This document shows positions 9,459 through 18,883 of a stretch of DNA of 64,000 bases, piece by piece. Source of the DNA: Saprospiraceae bacterium (GTDB taxonomy: Bacteria > Bacteroidota > Bacteroidia > Chitinophagales > Saprospiraceae). Each line of letters begins with the position of its first letter. Position 1 is the stretch's first letter. Below the pieces are notes generated by a model. That model worked only from the letters and a program-made list of their open reading frames with translations. It searched no databases and was not told the DNA's origin. The DNA lies in NCBI GenBank assembly GCA_026986005.1, contig JALSPK010000160.1, positions 20,003 through 84,002 on the forward strand. The letters are read 5' to 3'. The position numbers and the translations under genes are program-made.

Positions 9459-9824
9459 TCTTGAATTATGTTTTTTCTCGTAGATTTTTCTATCCAACCT
9501 CCTTTTTCTTTTTTCTATTTTTCTACGTTCATGTCTTGAAATATGGCCGTTTCTATACGCCTTGTTTTCCAATCTCACTAGTTTGTTTAACTTTCTTTTT
9601 AGATAACGCTCTTCACTTCTTGTCAATTCTCCTGACCATACACCTTGGTCTATTCTTTCCCTAAAATCAATTATTGAATTTCTGTCGTGTTTGTAATTCC
9701 TTTTATAATGCTTATGGTGATTGTGATAATAATAGCTATTGTTTGAATAGCATATCTGTGCATTTGAACTTTGAGAAATAAATGCAACAAAGACAAAACT
9801 CATTAAGATACTTAAAACTCTCAT
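9447..9824 (-). CDS. Small secreted basic protein, His/Tyr-rich N-terminus
   Basis: 125 residues with a signal peptide (MRVLSILMSFVFVAFISQSS, cleaved after SNAQ). A short His/Tyr/Asn-rich segment follows (YYYHNHHKHY), then a strongly basic helical region with the pattern RIDQGVWSGELTRSEERYLK...GHISRHERRKI. The SGELT...E and GHIS..E blocks resemble proteins of this phylum that carry paired helical motifs of unknown function. The His cluster could bind metal, but that is inference. The gene stands alone between divergent or convergent neighbours. Confidence 0.75.
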   Translation of the reverse strand: MRVLSILMSFVFVAFISQSSNAQICYSNNSYYYHNHHKHYKRNYKHDRNSIIDFRERIDQGVWSGELTRSEERYLKRKLNKLVRLENKAYRNGHISRHERRKIEKRKRRLDRKIYEKKHNSRTRY

Positions 9825-9917
9825 AATTTACTTTTTTTAGATTAAACTTCAGAATTATTTTCAACAATAAGACGAATGATCTATTAAATAGTTAAAAGTG
9901 ATTTGAGGCTTTAAGTT

Positions 9918-11720
9918 TTATTTAACATTTTCTTTAATGATATTTAAAATTTCATGTCCGTACTGTCTCAATTTCACTTCACCTATTCCATTTACTTGCA
10001 GGAGTTCAAAATTGTTGGTGGGCAATACTTGGCATATTTCCTTTAGGGTTTTATTTGCAAGAATGGTAAAAGCCGGAACATTCTTTTTACGGGCTAAATC
10101 TAGTCGCCATGACTTTAGTATATCAAACAAATCAAGGTTGGTATCCATTTCTGTTTCTACAAATAGTTTTGGAGGTTTTTTGGCCTTGGTTTTCGGCACA
10201 AAATCTACGATATTTACTTTCAGTTTATTATTGATTACTTCAGACGAAAGTGGTGTCCATTTCAAAGTTGAACCTGTGGCATAATCAATACTGATGATAC
10301 CTTGATTGATCATTTGTATGATATAATTTTTCCAATTTGCACCTGAAATATTTCTTCCTACACCGAAAGTTTTGATTTTATCATATCCTCTTGAAGTTAT
10401 TTCACTTCTATATGAGCCTTTGAGCACTCCGATCAATGTTTCCATTCCTATTCTTTCGTTACATCTTTTAATTGCAGAAAGTGCCATCATTGCTTGTGTA
10501 GTACCGTCTTTCTTAGTAGGTGGATTAATGCAGTTATCACAGTGCCCACATTTTTCGCTTCTGTATTCTCCGAAATAATTAAGTACAAGATTGGTATGGC
10601 AATCAGAACTTGTACAATATTCCCACATACGTTTTAGTTTGGCTGTTTGAACCTTTTGAAATTCCGGATTAGCTTCTCCTTCATCTATGAATCTCTGTAG
10701 TTTTATAAAGTCTCCCCAACTATAAAACAATATTGCCTCAGCAGGCTCTCCGTCTCTCCCTGCTCTACCTATTTCCTGATAATACGCTTCAATATTTTTT
10801 GGCATATTGTAGTGTATAACAAATCTAATATTGGGTTTATCAATTCCCATCCCGAAAGCGATTGTCGCACAGATTATTTGAATCTCGTCATTTTGAAATT
10901 GTCTTTGAACCCTACTTCGCTCAAACGAATCCAATCCAGCGTGATAAAAATCGGCATTGTAACCCGAAGCTTGAAGTTTTTTAGCAACTTTTTCAGTATC
11001 ATTTCTACTTAAACAGTAAATTATCCCTGATGCATCATTATATGTACGTAATATTGATTTTATTTTTTCTATTCTTTTCAAACCGGGTTCAACATAGGAA
11101 GTGATATTTTTTCTTTCAAAACTTTCCAAAAAAGTTTTAGGCTCTCTTAATTTCAATTGAGTTATGATATCGTCTTGTGTTGTTTTATCTGCTGTGGCAG
11201 TAAGAGCCATCATTGGAACATTGGGAAAAATAGTTCTTAAAGAGGACAGTTCAGCATAATCAGGTCTAAAATCATTGCCCCATACGGAAACGCAATGTGC
11301 TTCATCAATTGCAATCAAGCTAATATTGAGTGTGCTAAGAAATCTTTGTGTTGTCTCATTATTTATCCGCTCCGGAGACATATACAACAACTTTAATTCA
11401 CCCGTTTTAAGTTGGTTGTACACAAATCTTGACTCATCAATCGAAAGATTGCTATGTAAAGCTTCTGCTTTGACCCCCATAAATCTCAAGGCAGAAATTT
11501 GGTCATTCATCAAAGCAATCAATGGGGAAATGACAAGGGTAATACCTTCAGAAGCTAATGCAGGAATCTGATAACAAATAGATTTACCACCGCCTGTAGG
11601 CATTATCACCAAGCCATCTTTGCCTTCCAATGAATGATTGATTATTTTCTCCTGTTTGGATCTGAAATCATCGTATCCAAATGTTTTTTTTAGTATCTTA
11701 TATATCAATGTTTTTTCCAA
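9918..11720 (-). CDS. recQ: ATP-dependent DNA helicase RecQ
   Basis: 3'-5' helicase of the RecQ family acting in recombination and fork repair. The 600-residue protein has Walker A PTGGGKSICYQIP (about 41-53), the DEAH box IDEAHCVSVWGNDFRPDY (about 138-155), motif VI EIGRAGRDG, a zinc-binding RQC region (CTSSDCH...CGHCDNC) and a C-terminal HRDC domain (LARKKNVPAFTILANKTL). All core parts are intact. The only start codon consistent with the family N-terminus is TTG. It is divergent from the flavoprotein gene across a short promoter region. Confidence 0.95.
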   Translation of the reverse strand: MEKTLIYKILKKTFGYDDFRSKQEKIINHSLEGKDGLVIMPTGGGKSICYQIPALASEGITLVISPLIALMNDQISALRFMGVKAEALHSNLSIDESRFVYNQLKTGELKLLYMSPERINNETTQRFLSTLNISLIAIDEAHCVSVWGNDFRPDYAELSSLRTIFPNVPMMALTATADKTTQDDIITQLKLREPKTFLESFERKNITSYVEPGLKRIEKIKSILRTYNDASGIIYCLSRNDTEKVAKKLQASGYNADFYHAGLDSFERSRVQRQFQNDEIQIICATIAFGMGIDKPNIRFVIHYNMPKNIEAYYQEIGRAGRDGEPAEAILFYSWGDFIKLQRFIDEGEANPEFQKVQTAKLKRMWEYCTSSDCHTNLVLNYFGEYRSEKCGHCDNCINPPTKKDGTTQAMMALSAIKRCNERIGMETLIGVLKGSYRSEITSRGYDKIKTFGVGRNISGANWKNYIIQMINQGIISIDYATGSTLKWTPLSSEVINNKLKVNIVDFVPKTKAKKPPKLFVETEMDTNLDLFDILKSWRLDLARKKNVPAFTILANKTLKEICQVLPTNNFELLQVNGIGEVKLRQYGHEILNIIKENVK

Positions 11721-11793
11721 ATTGAATATTTTGGAGTAAAGGTAAGTTTTTTTTATCCAAAATCATTGAGCTGATTTTTAAAATTTGCAATTT

Positions 11794-11831
11794 ACATCAC
11801 AAAACTCTGTGGTAGATTTAATTTGTGATGT
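11794..11831. repeat. 10-bp inverted repeat in the recQ/flavoprotein promoter region
   Basis: ACATCACAAA and TTTGTGATGT are exact complements separated by 18 bp. They lie between the recQ start codon and the promoter of the flavoprotein gene. This could be an operator for a dimeric regulator or an RNA hairpin. There is no direct evidence for either. Confidence 0.5.
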
Positions 11832-11835
11832 TTTA

Positions 11836-11868
11836 TTGCATGCAGTAGCCACATTATTTTTATCTTTG
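11836..11868 (+). promoter_or_regulatory. Candidate promoter of the HI0933-family flavoprotein gene
   Basis: TATCTTTG matches the -7 consensus 18 bp before the ATG. A TTG lies 22 bp upstream of it, slightly longer than the preferred spacing of 19-21. The right arm of the inverted repeat lies immediately upstream. Confidence 0.55.
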
Positions 11869-11886
11869 AGATAATATATTTCACAG

Positions 11887-13110
11887 ATGAACTTTAAAAA
11901 GAAAATAGCAATAGTAGGGGGTGGAGTTGCTGCAATGATGTTGGCATCAGAATTAAATAATGAATTGTTTGATATTAATATTTTTGAAAAAGGATCAAGT
12001 ATAGGTAAAAAATTTTTGGTAGCAGGAAAAGGTGGATTTAATCTAACACATTCCGAACCTTTAGAAACCTTTGTCACCAGATATGAACCTTCATCTTTTT
12101 TAAGAACATACCTTGAACGATTTAGCAATCAAGATTTGAGGAATTGGCTTGGAGATATTGGGATATCGACGATTGTCGGTAGCAGCAAAAAGGTATATCC
12201 AATCAAGGGGATAAGACCAAACCAAGTGTTGGAGGCGATCAAAAATAAACTCTCTAAAAACCGAGTCAAAATCCATTACAAACATGAATTAATCGACATT
12301 TTAAGCGAGTCATCTCTTTTATTCATAACTAAGAATTCAACAAAAACAATTATGTCTGATATTGTTGTATTTGCTATGGGGGGTGCTAGTTGGAAAGTTA
12401 CGGGGTCAGACGGCAAATGGCTACAGATATTGAATAAAGCAGGAGTTAAAACAAAGGATTTTGAACCATCAAATTGTGCATTCAGAGTAAATTGGGATAA
12501 TGATTTTTTATTAAGGAATGAGGGGAAACCTCTTAAGAATATTGCAACACGAATAAATGAAAAATATATCAAGGGAGAGTTGATGATTACAAAGTTTGGT
12601 TTGGAAGGAGGAGCTATCTATGCTATGAGTAGTAAATTGAGAAAGGAATTGAAAAAAAACAATACTTCTAGTCTGTATATTGATTTGAAACCTACAAACT
12701 CCATAGAAATGATAGAAAAAAATATAAAAAGGCTATCAAGCAGATTATCAATTACTAAAATCTTAAAAGAATATATAAAACTGGACAAAACAAAAATAGA
12801 CTTAATAAAAAAATATATTTCTAAAGAAGAATTTAAAAATACAAAAACACTTTCTGATAAAATAAAAAATATGAGGATAGACGTCACCGGTATTGCTGAT
12901 ATAGATGAAGCTATTTCTACGGTGGGTGGTATTAGTTTGGATGCTGTAGACAAAAATCTAAAAATAAAAAGCTTACCCTTTCATTATGCAATTGGTGAAA
13001 TGCTAGATTGGGATGCACCTACGGGAGGATATCTGCTTCAGGCCTCATTTAGTATGGGATATTATCTGGCTAAGCATTTGAATGATTTGAATGATTTGAA
13101 TATTGCCTAA
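11887..13110 (+). CDS. NAD(P)/FAD-dependent oxidoreductase, HI0933/BaiN family
   Basis: Flavoprotein of 407 residues. It has an N-terminal dinucleotide-binding motif (KIAIVGGGVAAMMLASEL), the family signature VAGKGGFNLTHSE near residue 47, FAMGGASWKVTGSDG in the middle, and the C-terminal FAD-binding TGGYLLQASFSMGY. Members bind FAD, but the substrate is unknown for most; BaiN, involved in bile acid dehydroxylation, is one characterised relative. The last codons contain a 9-bp tandem repeat giving NDLNDLN. The -33 box of the next gene's promoter lies inside it. Confidence 0.88.
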   Translation: MNFKKKIAIVGGGVAAMMLASELNNELFDINIFEKGSSIGKKFLVAGKGGFNLTHSEPLETFVTRYEPSSFLRTYLERFSNQDLRNWLGDIGISTIVGSSKKVYPIKGIRPNQVLEAIKNKLSKNRVKIHYKHELIDILSESSLLFITKNSTKTIMSDIVVFAMGGASWKVTGSDGKWLQILNKAGVKTKDFEPSNCAFRVNWDNDFLLRNEGKPLKNIATRINEKYIKGELMITKFGLEGGAIYAMSSKLRKELKKNNTSSLYIDLKPTNSIEMIEKNIKRLSSRLSITKILKEYIKLDKTKIDLIKKYISKEEFKNTKTLSDKIKNMRIDVTGIADIDEAISTVGGISLDAVDKNLKIKSLPFHYAIGEMLDWDAPTGGYLLQASFSMGYYLAKHLNDLNDLNIA

Positions 13111-13125
13111 AAACTATTATATTTG
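13095..13125 (+). promoter_or_regulatory. Bacteroidota-type promoter of the 13.1-kb glycosyltransferase
   Basis: TTTG, a 19-bp spacer and TATATTTG lie 20 bp before the ATG. The -33 element is inside the last codons of the preceding flavoprotein gene, within a short tandem repeat. Confidence 0.72.
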
Positions 13126-13145
13126 TAGCAGAAACTAATAAACAG

Positions 13146-14456
13146 ATGAAAAAAGTACTTATTATCACCTATTATTGGCCACCAAGTGGCGGTGCTGGAG
13201 TGCAAAGATGGGTGAAATTTGTAAAGTATTTACGTAAATTTGACTGGGAACCTTTTGTTTATATACCAGAGAATCCTCATTATCCGTCAATAGATAAAAG
13301 TTTTGAAGTAGATATTCCTGAGGGAATTACTATAATTAAGCATCCAATATGGGAGCCTTATTCATTTTATAAGAAATTTATGGGAATGAAAAAAGATGAA
13401 AAAGTGCAACATGGGTTTATTCAGGAAAAAAAACAAAGTAGCTTTAAACAAAATGTCAGCAATTGGATACGCAGCAATTTTTTTATTCCAGATGCACGTA
13501 AGTTTTGGATAAAACCCTCTATTAAATATCTGACAAATTACTTTATGCAACATGAAAAACCTGATGTAATAGTCAGTACAGGGCCACCTCATTCCATGCA
13601 CTTAATAGCGATGGGTTTAAAAAAGAAACTGGATATACCTTGGGTTGCAGATTTTAGAGACCCATGGACCGGAATAGATTTTTATTCACAACTCAAACTT
13701 ACAAAATGGGCTAATAAAAAACATCACAAACTTGAAAAGGAGGTTTTACAAAATGCAGATAAAGTAATTGCTATTGGTTGGCACATGGCAAAAGAATTAG
13801 AGTCTTTGGGAGCAAACGATGTTAGTGTTATTACAAATGGATATGACAAAAGTGATTTTATAAGTGATCACAAAAGTGTGACTGGAAAAAACAATAAATT
13901 TGTATTATCTCATATAGGATCGTTGAACAAAGATAGAAATCCCGAAGTATTGTGGAAAGCCATTGCGCAATTAATCAAGAATATTCCGGTATTAAAATCT
14001 AAGTTGGAAATAAAATTAGTTGGTAAAGTAGATCATTTTGTAATAGAAAGTTTAAAAAAGTATAACTTGTATGATTTAATTGTTAAAATTGACTATTTAC
14101 CACATGATAAATTAGGAGATATCTTCAAATCATCTGATATTTTATTGCTTTTACTAAATGATACGCCGAATATAGAAGGTATTGTAACAGGTAAAATATT
14201 TGAGTATCTTGCAGCGAATATACCTATTTTGTGCATCGGTTCAAGTACGGGAGATGCAGCGAAAATAATAACGGAAACTAAAACAGGGATAGCAGTCGAT
14301 TTTGAGGACGAAGAACGAATTATAGCGTTTATTAAAAACAGATATAATAATAATAATAATCGAGACAACACAAATAATAATATTGAAAAATTCTCAAGGG
14401 AGAAGTTAAGTATGGCTTTGACAGAGATTTTTAATAAAACAATAATTGAACATTAA
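13146..14456 (+). CDS. Glycosyltransferase family 4-like protein
   Basis: 436-residue GT-B protein. The N-terminal lobe begins KVLIITYYWPPSGGAGVQRW, a pattern common to GT4 enzymes of exopolysaccharide and LPS synthesis. The acceptor-side region has VADFRDPWTG, and the donor lobe has LSHIGSLNKDRNP and GIVTGKIFEYLAANIPILCIG with the EX7E-like end. Near the C-terminus an Asn-rich tract (NNNNNRDNTNNN), encoded by AAT repeats, interrupts an otherwise normal sequence. Its own promoter is visible, so it is not in an operon with the flavoprotein. The sugar is not predictable. Confidence 0.87.
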   Translation: MKKVLIITYYWPPSGGAGVQRWVKFVKYLRKFDWEPFVYIPENPHYPSIDKSFEVDIPEGITIIKHPIWEPYSFYKKFMGMKKDEKVQHGFIQEKKQSSFKQNVSNWIRSNFFIPDARKFWIKPSIKYLTNYFMQHEKPDVIVSTGPPHSMHLIAMGLKKKLDIPWVADFRDPWTGIDFYSQLKLTKWANKKHHKLEKEVLQNADKVIAIGWHMAKELESLGANDVSVITNGYDKSDFISDHKSVTGKNNKFVLSHIGSLNKDRNPEVLWKAIAQLIKNIPVLKSKLEIKLVGKVDHFVIESLKKYNLYDLIVKIDYLPHDKLGDIFKSSDILLLLLNDTPNIEGIVTGKIFEYLAANIPILCIGSSTGDAAKIITETKTGIAVDFEDEERIIAFIKNRYNNNNNRDNTNNNIEKFSREKLSMALTEIFNKTIIEH

Positions 14457-14482
14457 CTTATTATCCAACTTAACCTCTAGCT

Positions 14483-17400
14483 ATGAAAATAATAAATATT
14501 AAATACAGCTTATTGTTATTGCTAATATTATTTTCTTTTATGCCTGATTTATTAAGCCAACGCGATCAAATAAATTCGTGTGCTTTTGATGGAATACACA
14601 AAGGATTATTAAAAAAAGATTATGAATACAGGGAAAAAAACGAAGAGTACGAAAAAGCATATATAAGATATCAAAAAGAGGATTTAACTCATAGAGACAA
14701 TCCCGAATATACTTTACCCGTGGTAGTTCATATTATTCACAATGGGGGTGCAGAGAATATTTCTGATGATGATGTACGTAAAGGAATTGACAATCTAAAT
14801 GATGCCTATGCTAACCTAGGGTATTACGATCAGAATACCGGTGTAGTGACAGGAATTCAGTTCTGTCTTGCACAGCAGACGCCGGAGGGTGATCCTAGTA
14901 AAGGAATAAACAGGATACAGTCCCCTTTGACTGAAGTGGATGGAGAAACGCAGGATTTGGATTTAAAGAATCTCATTCGTTGGGATCCATTGCACTACAT
15001 AAATATATGGGTCGTGAAAGAAATATGCATGGGAAGCAAGTGCTCTGTAGTAGGCTATGCTTATTTTCCGGCCATGCATGGCAAAAGCCATGATGGATTG
15101 GTAGTAGAAGCGGCATATTTTGCAGGCACAAAATCCAGTTCGGTTGTACAGGTACATGAATTAGGGCATTATTTAGGGTTGTATCATACTTTTCAAGGAG
15201 GATGTGATAATTATGATTGCAAAATCAATGGAGACAAAATATGTGATACTCCTCCGGATAATAGTACATTCAAGGTGAAATGTGGTGAAGATTTTAACAG
15301 TTGTCAGACTGATGCACAGTCGGGTTTTTCTACTGACCAGAATGATATGTATTGGAATTATATGGATTATGGAGACTTTAAATGTTATTCGGCATTTACC
15401 GAAGGACAAAGAAGAAGAATGATTTTTACTATAGAACAAATAAGAGCCAGTTTGCTTGACTCCAAAGCCTGTATTTCTCCTTGTCCAACCGATATATCTG
15501 CTAGTTTTACGACAAGTAAAGACACGTTTGTAATAGGTGAAAGCACTACTTTCACAAATAACAGTACAAACAATGCTACAGTTTTCTCTTGGGAAAAGAA
15601 CGGAACTGTTATCTCTGTTGACAAGGATTTAAAGTACCGGTTTATAGAAGTCGGAAGTCATATATTTACTCTAAAAGTTTACAATAGTGATAAAACATGT
15701 TACGATTATATAAACAAAGAGATTGTAGTCATCTGCAAAGCAAGAGCAAATATAACTGCGGATAAAATCGAAATACAATCGGGTGAAACGATTAATTTCA
15801 ACTCGCCTTCCTCCGGTATTGATTCTTACAAATGGATTATTAATAATGACATATTATCTACCATACAGCAATTTAGCCATACTTTTTATGAAGAAGGGGT
15901 TTATACGGTCATGCTGATTGCTACAAACGATGAATGGAATTGCTCAGATACCTCCTTAATAGACATAAAAGTAATCTGTCCTGTAAATGCGAATTTTGCT
16001 ACAAGTAGCTATTTCCCTTTGATAAATACCGATGTATTATTTACAAACAAAAGCATAAATGCGACGCAATACGAATGGACCGTTGATGGCGTGAACATTT
16101 CAAATAGTCAAAACCTAAACTATTCTTTCAACTCAGCTGGAGAGTATACCGTATGCCTAACATCCGGAAATGGAAATTGCGAAAAAAAGTTTTGTATGCA
16201 AATATTTGTTGTAGATGGAGAAACAAATGATTGTGAAGATGTGTATTACAAAAGGATTGGCGACCCCAATATTGATGAAACATGCAGGGATTTTGAATTT
16301 TTGAGTAATGGAACAATCGCAGTTGTAGGAAGTCATAATAACAATTCTATAGTATTTAACATTAATAAAACCTTAAAAGTTATCTCTTCAAATATTTATG
16401 ATTTTTTACAAGGAGATGAATACATATATAATACTTTCCTTGATAAAGATGGTTTTTTATTAATGTCAGGAATAGAAATAAATACATCATCGAATGGTAG
16501 AGGAGCTTTTTTATTAAAATATGATATAGCTAATAAGCAAGTAATCTGGAATAAAGTAATTATTGATACAAAAAAGAATTTTCCGATTTTTTGGACACTT
16601 AGCCAACTCCCAAATGGAAATTATCTTTGTGGTGGGAAAACTTATGGAAATGGATGTGATGCTTTAATCGCAGAAATAACTAATCATACGGGTGATATCC
16701 TTTGGAAAAAGACATTTGATACTGGTTCATGTGAAGGCTTCCTTAAAGCAATGTATATAGATGGATATATTTACGCTACTGGTCGATTTGCAATAAACAG
16801 CTCTTCAGAAAATAAATTTAGAGGAGTAGTTGTGAAAATGAATTCTAAAGGGGAAGAAATATGGTCAAAAAATTATATATTTCCTGTTTCAGGTTCTTCA
16901 AGAATATATCCATTTGATATGGTCCAGGACAATGGATTAGTAATAGCAATTTTAGGTGATGAAACGGGAAGCGATTTAGATAACATAAAAATGCAAATAA
17001 TTAAAATAAACTATGAAGGTGATTTACTATGGGCTAAAGGATTTTATATAAATAACACATTACATAATAGAGCTGAAAAAATATTAAATTTGCCTGATGG
17101 ATATCTAATAGGTGGTGATTATATATATTCTAATAAAAACCGGAATCAATTAGTATATAAAATTGACAAATCCGGTAAACTTATTTGGGCAAAATCATAT
17201 CAATTGGGGACTTCTACTAATCTAAACTCCATGAAAATCAAGAATGGTTACTTGTATTGTATGGGAACTGTGACAAATATTAATGATAAAGACATGTATA
17301 TTTTGAAATTAAAGTTGGATGGAAGCCTCCCAATAGATTGTAGTATTGATGTTGTAGATCCCGGACTAATGGAAAAAGCGTTTAACTTTTTCTCAGAACC

Positions 17401-18874
17401 CATTAAAATTAAAGATTTAAGCAATAATATGCCATACGAAAATCGAAGTTTTACTGAACAAAATATAAATCTAATTGAAAACAATATCTGTAAAAAAGAT
17501 TGTGTTGATACATGTTTATTAGCTCCGGATGCTTCGATGATAATATCTGATGCACAGTGCAAGCAAGATTCTTTTATTATTAATTTTGAAATTTGTAATC
17601 AGGGCAATTATGCGATTCCAATCAATACGCCTGTATCTTTTTATTCCCAAAATCCTTTAACAAAAAAATCTAAACTTATAGGTATTTTTTATATTCCTGA
17701 TAGTATTCCGAAGGATGTTTGTAGAGATTATTTTTATACTATTAAATCTTTAGGAGATATCACTATTTATGGATTTGTAAATGATAACGGGACACTCAAA
17801 ACACCTTATTTGCCGGATGTGGAAATGCCTAATACGGGGATTCTTGAATGCAATTGGGATAATAATCTGGGTTTCTTAGAATTGAGAGAAGCAAAATCAA
17901 AAATCCTGGATCTTGGTAATGATACGACAATGTGTATTTCAGGTATAGTAAATCTCAATGCAGGTGGGGGATTTGAGTCTTACCTTTGGAACGATGGTAG
18001 TACGGATTCGATATTTACTGCGTGGAATCCGGGAAAATATTGGGTAGAGGTCATTGATATGTGCGGCAATACACAAATAGATTCAATTGAAATAATAGTT
18101 GACCCTGCAACAAAAATTGATTTAGGAGAAGATCTGTCTATATGTAAAGGAGAAACTATAGAGTTTGAAGTGAATGGATTTGTTAATTATCAATGGCAGC
18201 CTCAAAAAGTATTTGATTGTAATAGTTGTAATAAAGTAACAGTAAAACCGGAAGAAGAGGTTAAGATTATTGTTGTTGCTAGCGATGAAAATGGGTGTTA
18301 TTCTACTGATACTTTGGATATAACAGTTTTTAATACCGGAAATATCCATTTACCGGAGGATACTACCATTTATTTGGGAGATAAAATAAAGATTATTCCA
18401 CAATTTCCAGATAGTAGTAAATACAAGTATTCTTGGACTCCTGATGAAGGATTGTCATGTGTAGATTGTTATTCGCCGGAGGCTTTTCCATTGAAAACTA
18501 CTAAATATACTTTGCAGGTATCGGATGAAAACGGTTGTTCATCTACAGATGATATAATAATCGAAGTAAAGAAAAATATCACCATAACGATATCTAACAT
18601 CTTTACTCCAAATAGTGATGGGAAAAATGATTATTTTTATATTCAGGGCAAAGCAAAAGGAATAAAAGAAGTTAGTTCATTCAAAATATTCGATAGATGG
18701 GGAGAATTAGTTTTTGAAAATGGGCATTTTAGGATAAATGATCCGTTATATGGATGGGATGGAAGATTCAAAGGGCAAAGAGTGAACCCCGGGGTTTATG
18801 TATATGCCGCGGTTATAGAATTGTTGGATAATACTACAGTTAAATATAGTGGTGATATAACGGTGATACGGTAA
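14483..18874 (+). CDS. Large secreted M43 (pappalysin-like) metalloprotease with PKD domains and type B T9SS sorting domain
   Basis: 1463-residue multidomain surface protein. After a signal peptide the catalytic domain carries the zinc motif HELGHYLGLYH (residues 225-235, HExxHxxGxxH) and a Met-turn region NYMDYGD, characteristic of M43 metzincins. Three PKD-like domains follow (about 335-580), with the usual W/F-S-W core and Cys pairs. Next comes a propeller-like region (about 585-960), then further Ig/PKD-like modules with LNAGGGFESYLWNDGST. The C-terminus is a gliding-motility type domain: FTPNSDGKNDYFYI, FKIFDRWGELVFE, WDGRFKGQRVNPGVYVY. It is therefore a T9SS substrate, probably attached to the cell surface. 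Confidence 0.92.
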   Translation: MKIINIKYSLLLLLILFSFMPDLLSQRDQINSCAFDGIHKGLLKKDYEYREKNEEYEKAYIRYQKEDLTHRDNPEYTLPVVVHIIHNGGAENISDDDVRKGIDNLNDAYANLGYYDQNTGVVTGIQFCLAQQTPEGDPSKGINRIQSPLTEVDGETQDLDLKNLIRWDPLHYINIWVVKEICMGSKCSVVGYAYFPAMHGKSHDGLVVEAAYFAGTKSSSVVQVHELGHYLGLYHTFQGGCDNYDCKINGDKICDTPPDNSTFKVKCGEDFNSCQTDAQSGFSTDQNDMYWNYMDYGDFKCYSAFTEGQRRRMIFTIEQIRASLLDSKACISPCPTDISASFTTSKDTFVIGESTTFTNNSTNNATVFSWEKNGTVISVDKDLKYRFIEVGSHIFTLKVYNSDKTCYDYINKEIVVICKARANITADKIEIQSGETINFNSPSSGIDSYKWIINNDILSTIQQFSHTFYEEGVYTVMLIATNDEWNCSDTSLIDIKVICPVNANFATSSYFPLINTDVLFTNKSINATQYEWTVDGVNISNSQNLNYSFNSAGEYTVCLTSGNGNCEKKFCMQIFVVDGETNDCEDVYYKRIGDPNIDETCRDFEFLSNGTIAVVGSHNNNSIVFNINKTLKVISSNIYDFLQGDEYIYNTFLDKDGFLLMSGIEINTSSNGRGAFLLKYDIANKQVIWNKVIIDTKKNFPIFWTLSQLPNGNYLCGGKTYGNGCDALIAEITNHTGDILWKKTFDTGSCEGFLKAMYIDGYIYATGRFAINSSSENKFRGVVVKMNSKGEEIWSKNYIFPVSGSSRIYPFDMVQDNGLVIAILGDETGSDLDNIKMQIIKINYEGDLLWAKGFYINNTLHNRAEKILNLPDGYLIGGDYIYSNKNRNQLVYKIDKSGKLIWAKSYQLGTSTNLNSMKIKNGYLYCMGTVTNINDKDMYILKLKLDGSLPIDCSIDVVDPGLMEKAFNFFSEPIKIKDLSNNMPYENRSFTEQNINLIENNICKKDCVDTCLLAPDASMIISDAQCKQDSFIINFEICNQGNYAIPINTPVSFYSQNPLTKKSKLIGIFYIPDSIPKDVCRDYFYTIKSLGDITIYGFVNDNGTLKTPYLPDVEMPNTGILECNWDNNLGFLELREAKSKILDLGNDTTMCISGIVNLNAGGGFESYLWNDGSTDSIFTAWNPGKYWVEVIDMCGNTQIDSIEIIVDPATKIDLGEDLSICKGETIEFEVNGFVNYQWQPQKVFDCNSCNKVTVKPEEEVKIIVVASDENGCYSTDTLDITVFNTGNIHLPEDTTIYLGDKIKIIPQFPDSSKYKYSWTPDEGLSCVDCYSPEAFPLKTTKYTLQVSDENGCSSTDDIIIEVKKNITITISNIFTPNSDGKNDYFYIQGKAKGIKEVSSFKIFDRWGELVFENGHFRINDPLYGWDGRFKGQRVNPGVYVYAAVIELLDNTTVKYSGDITVIR

Positions 18875-18883
18875 TAGAATATT

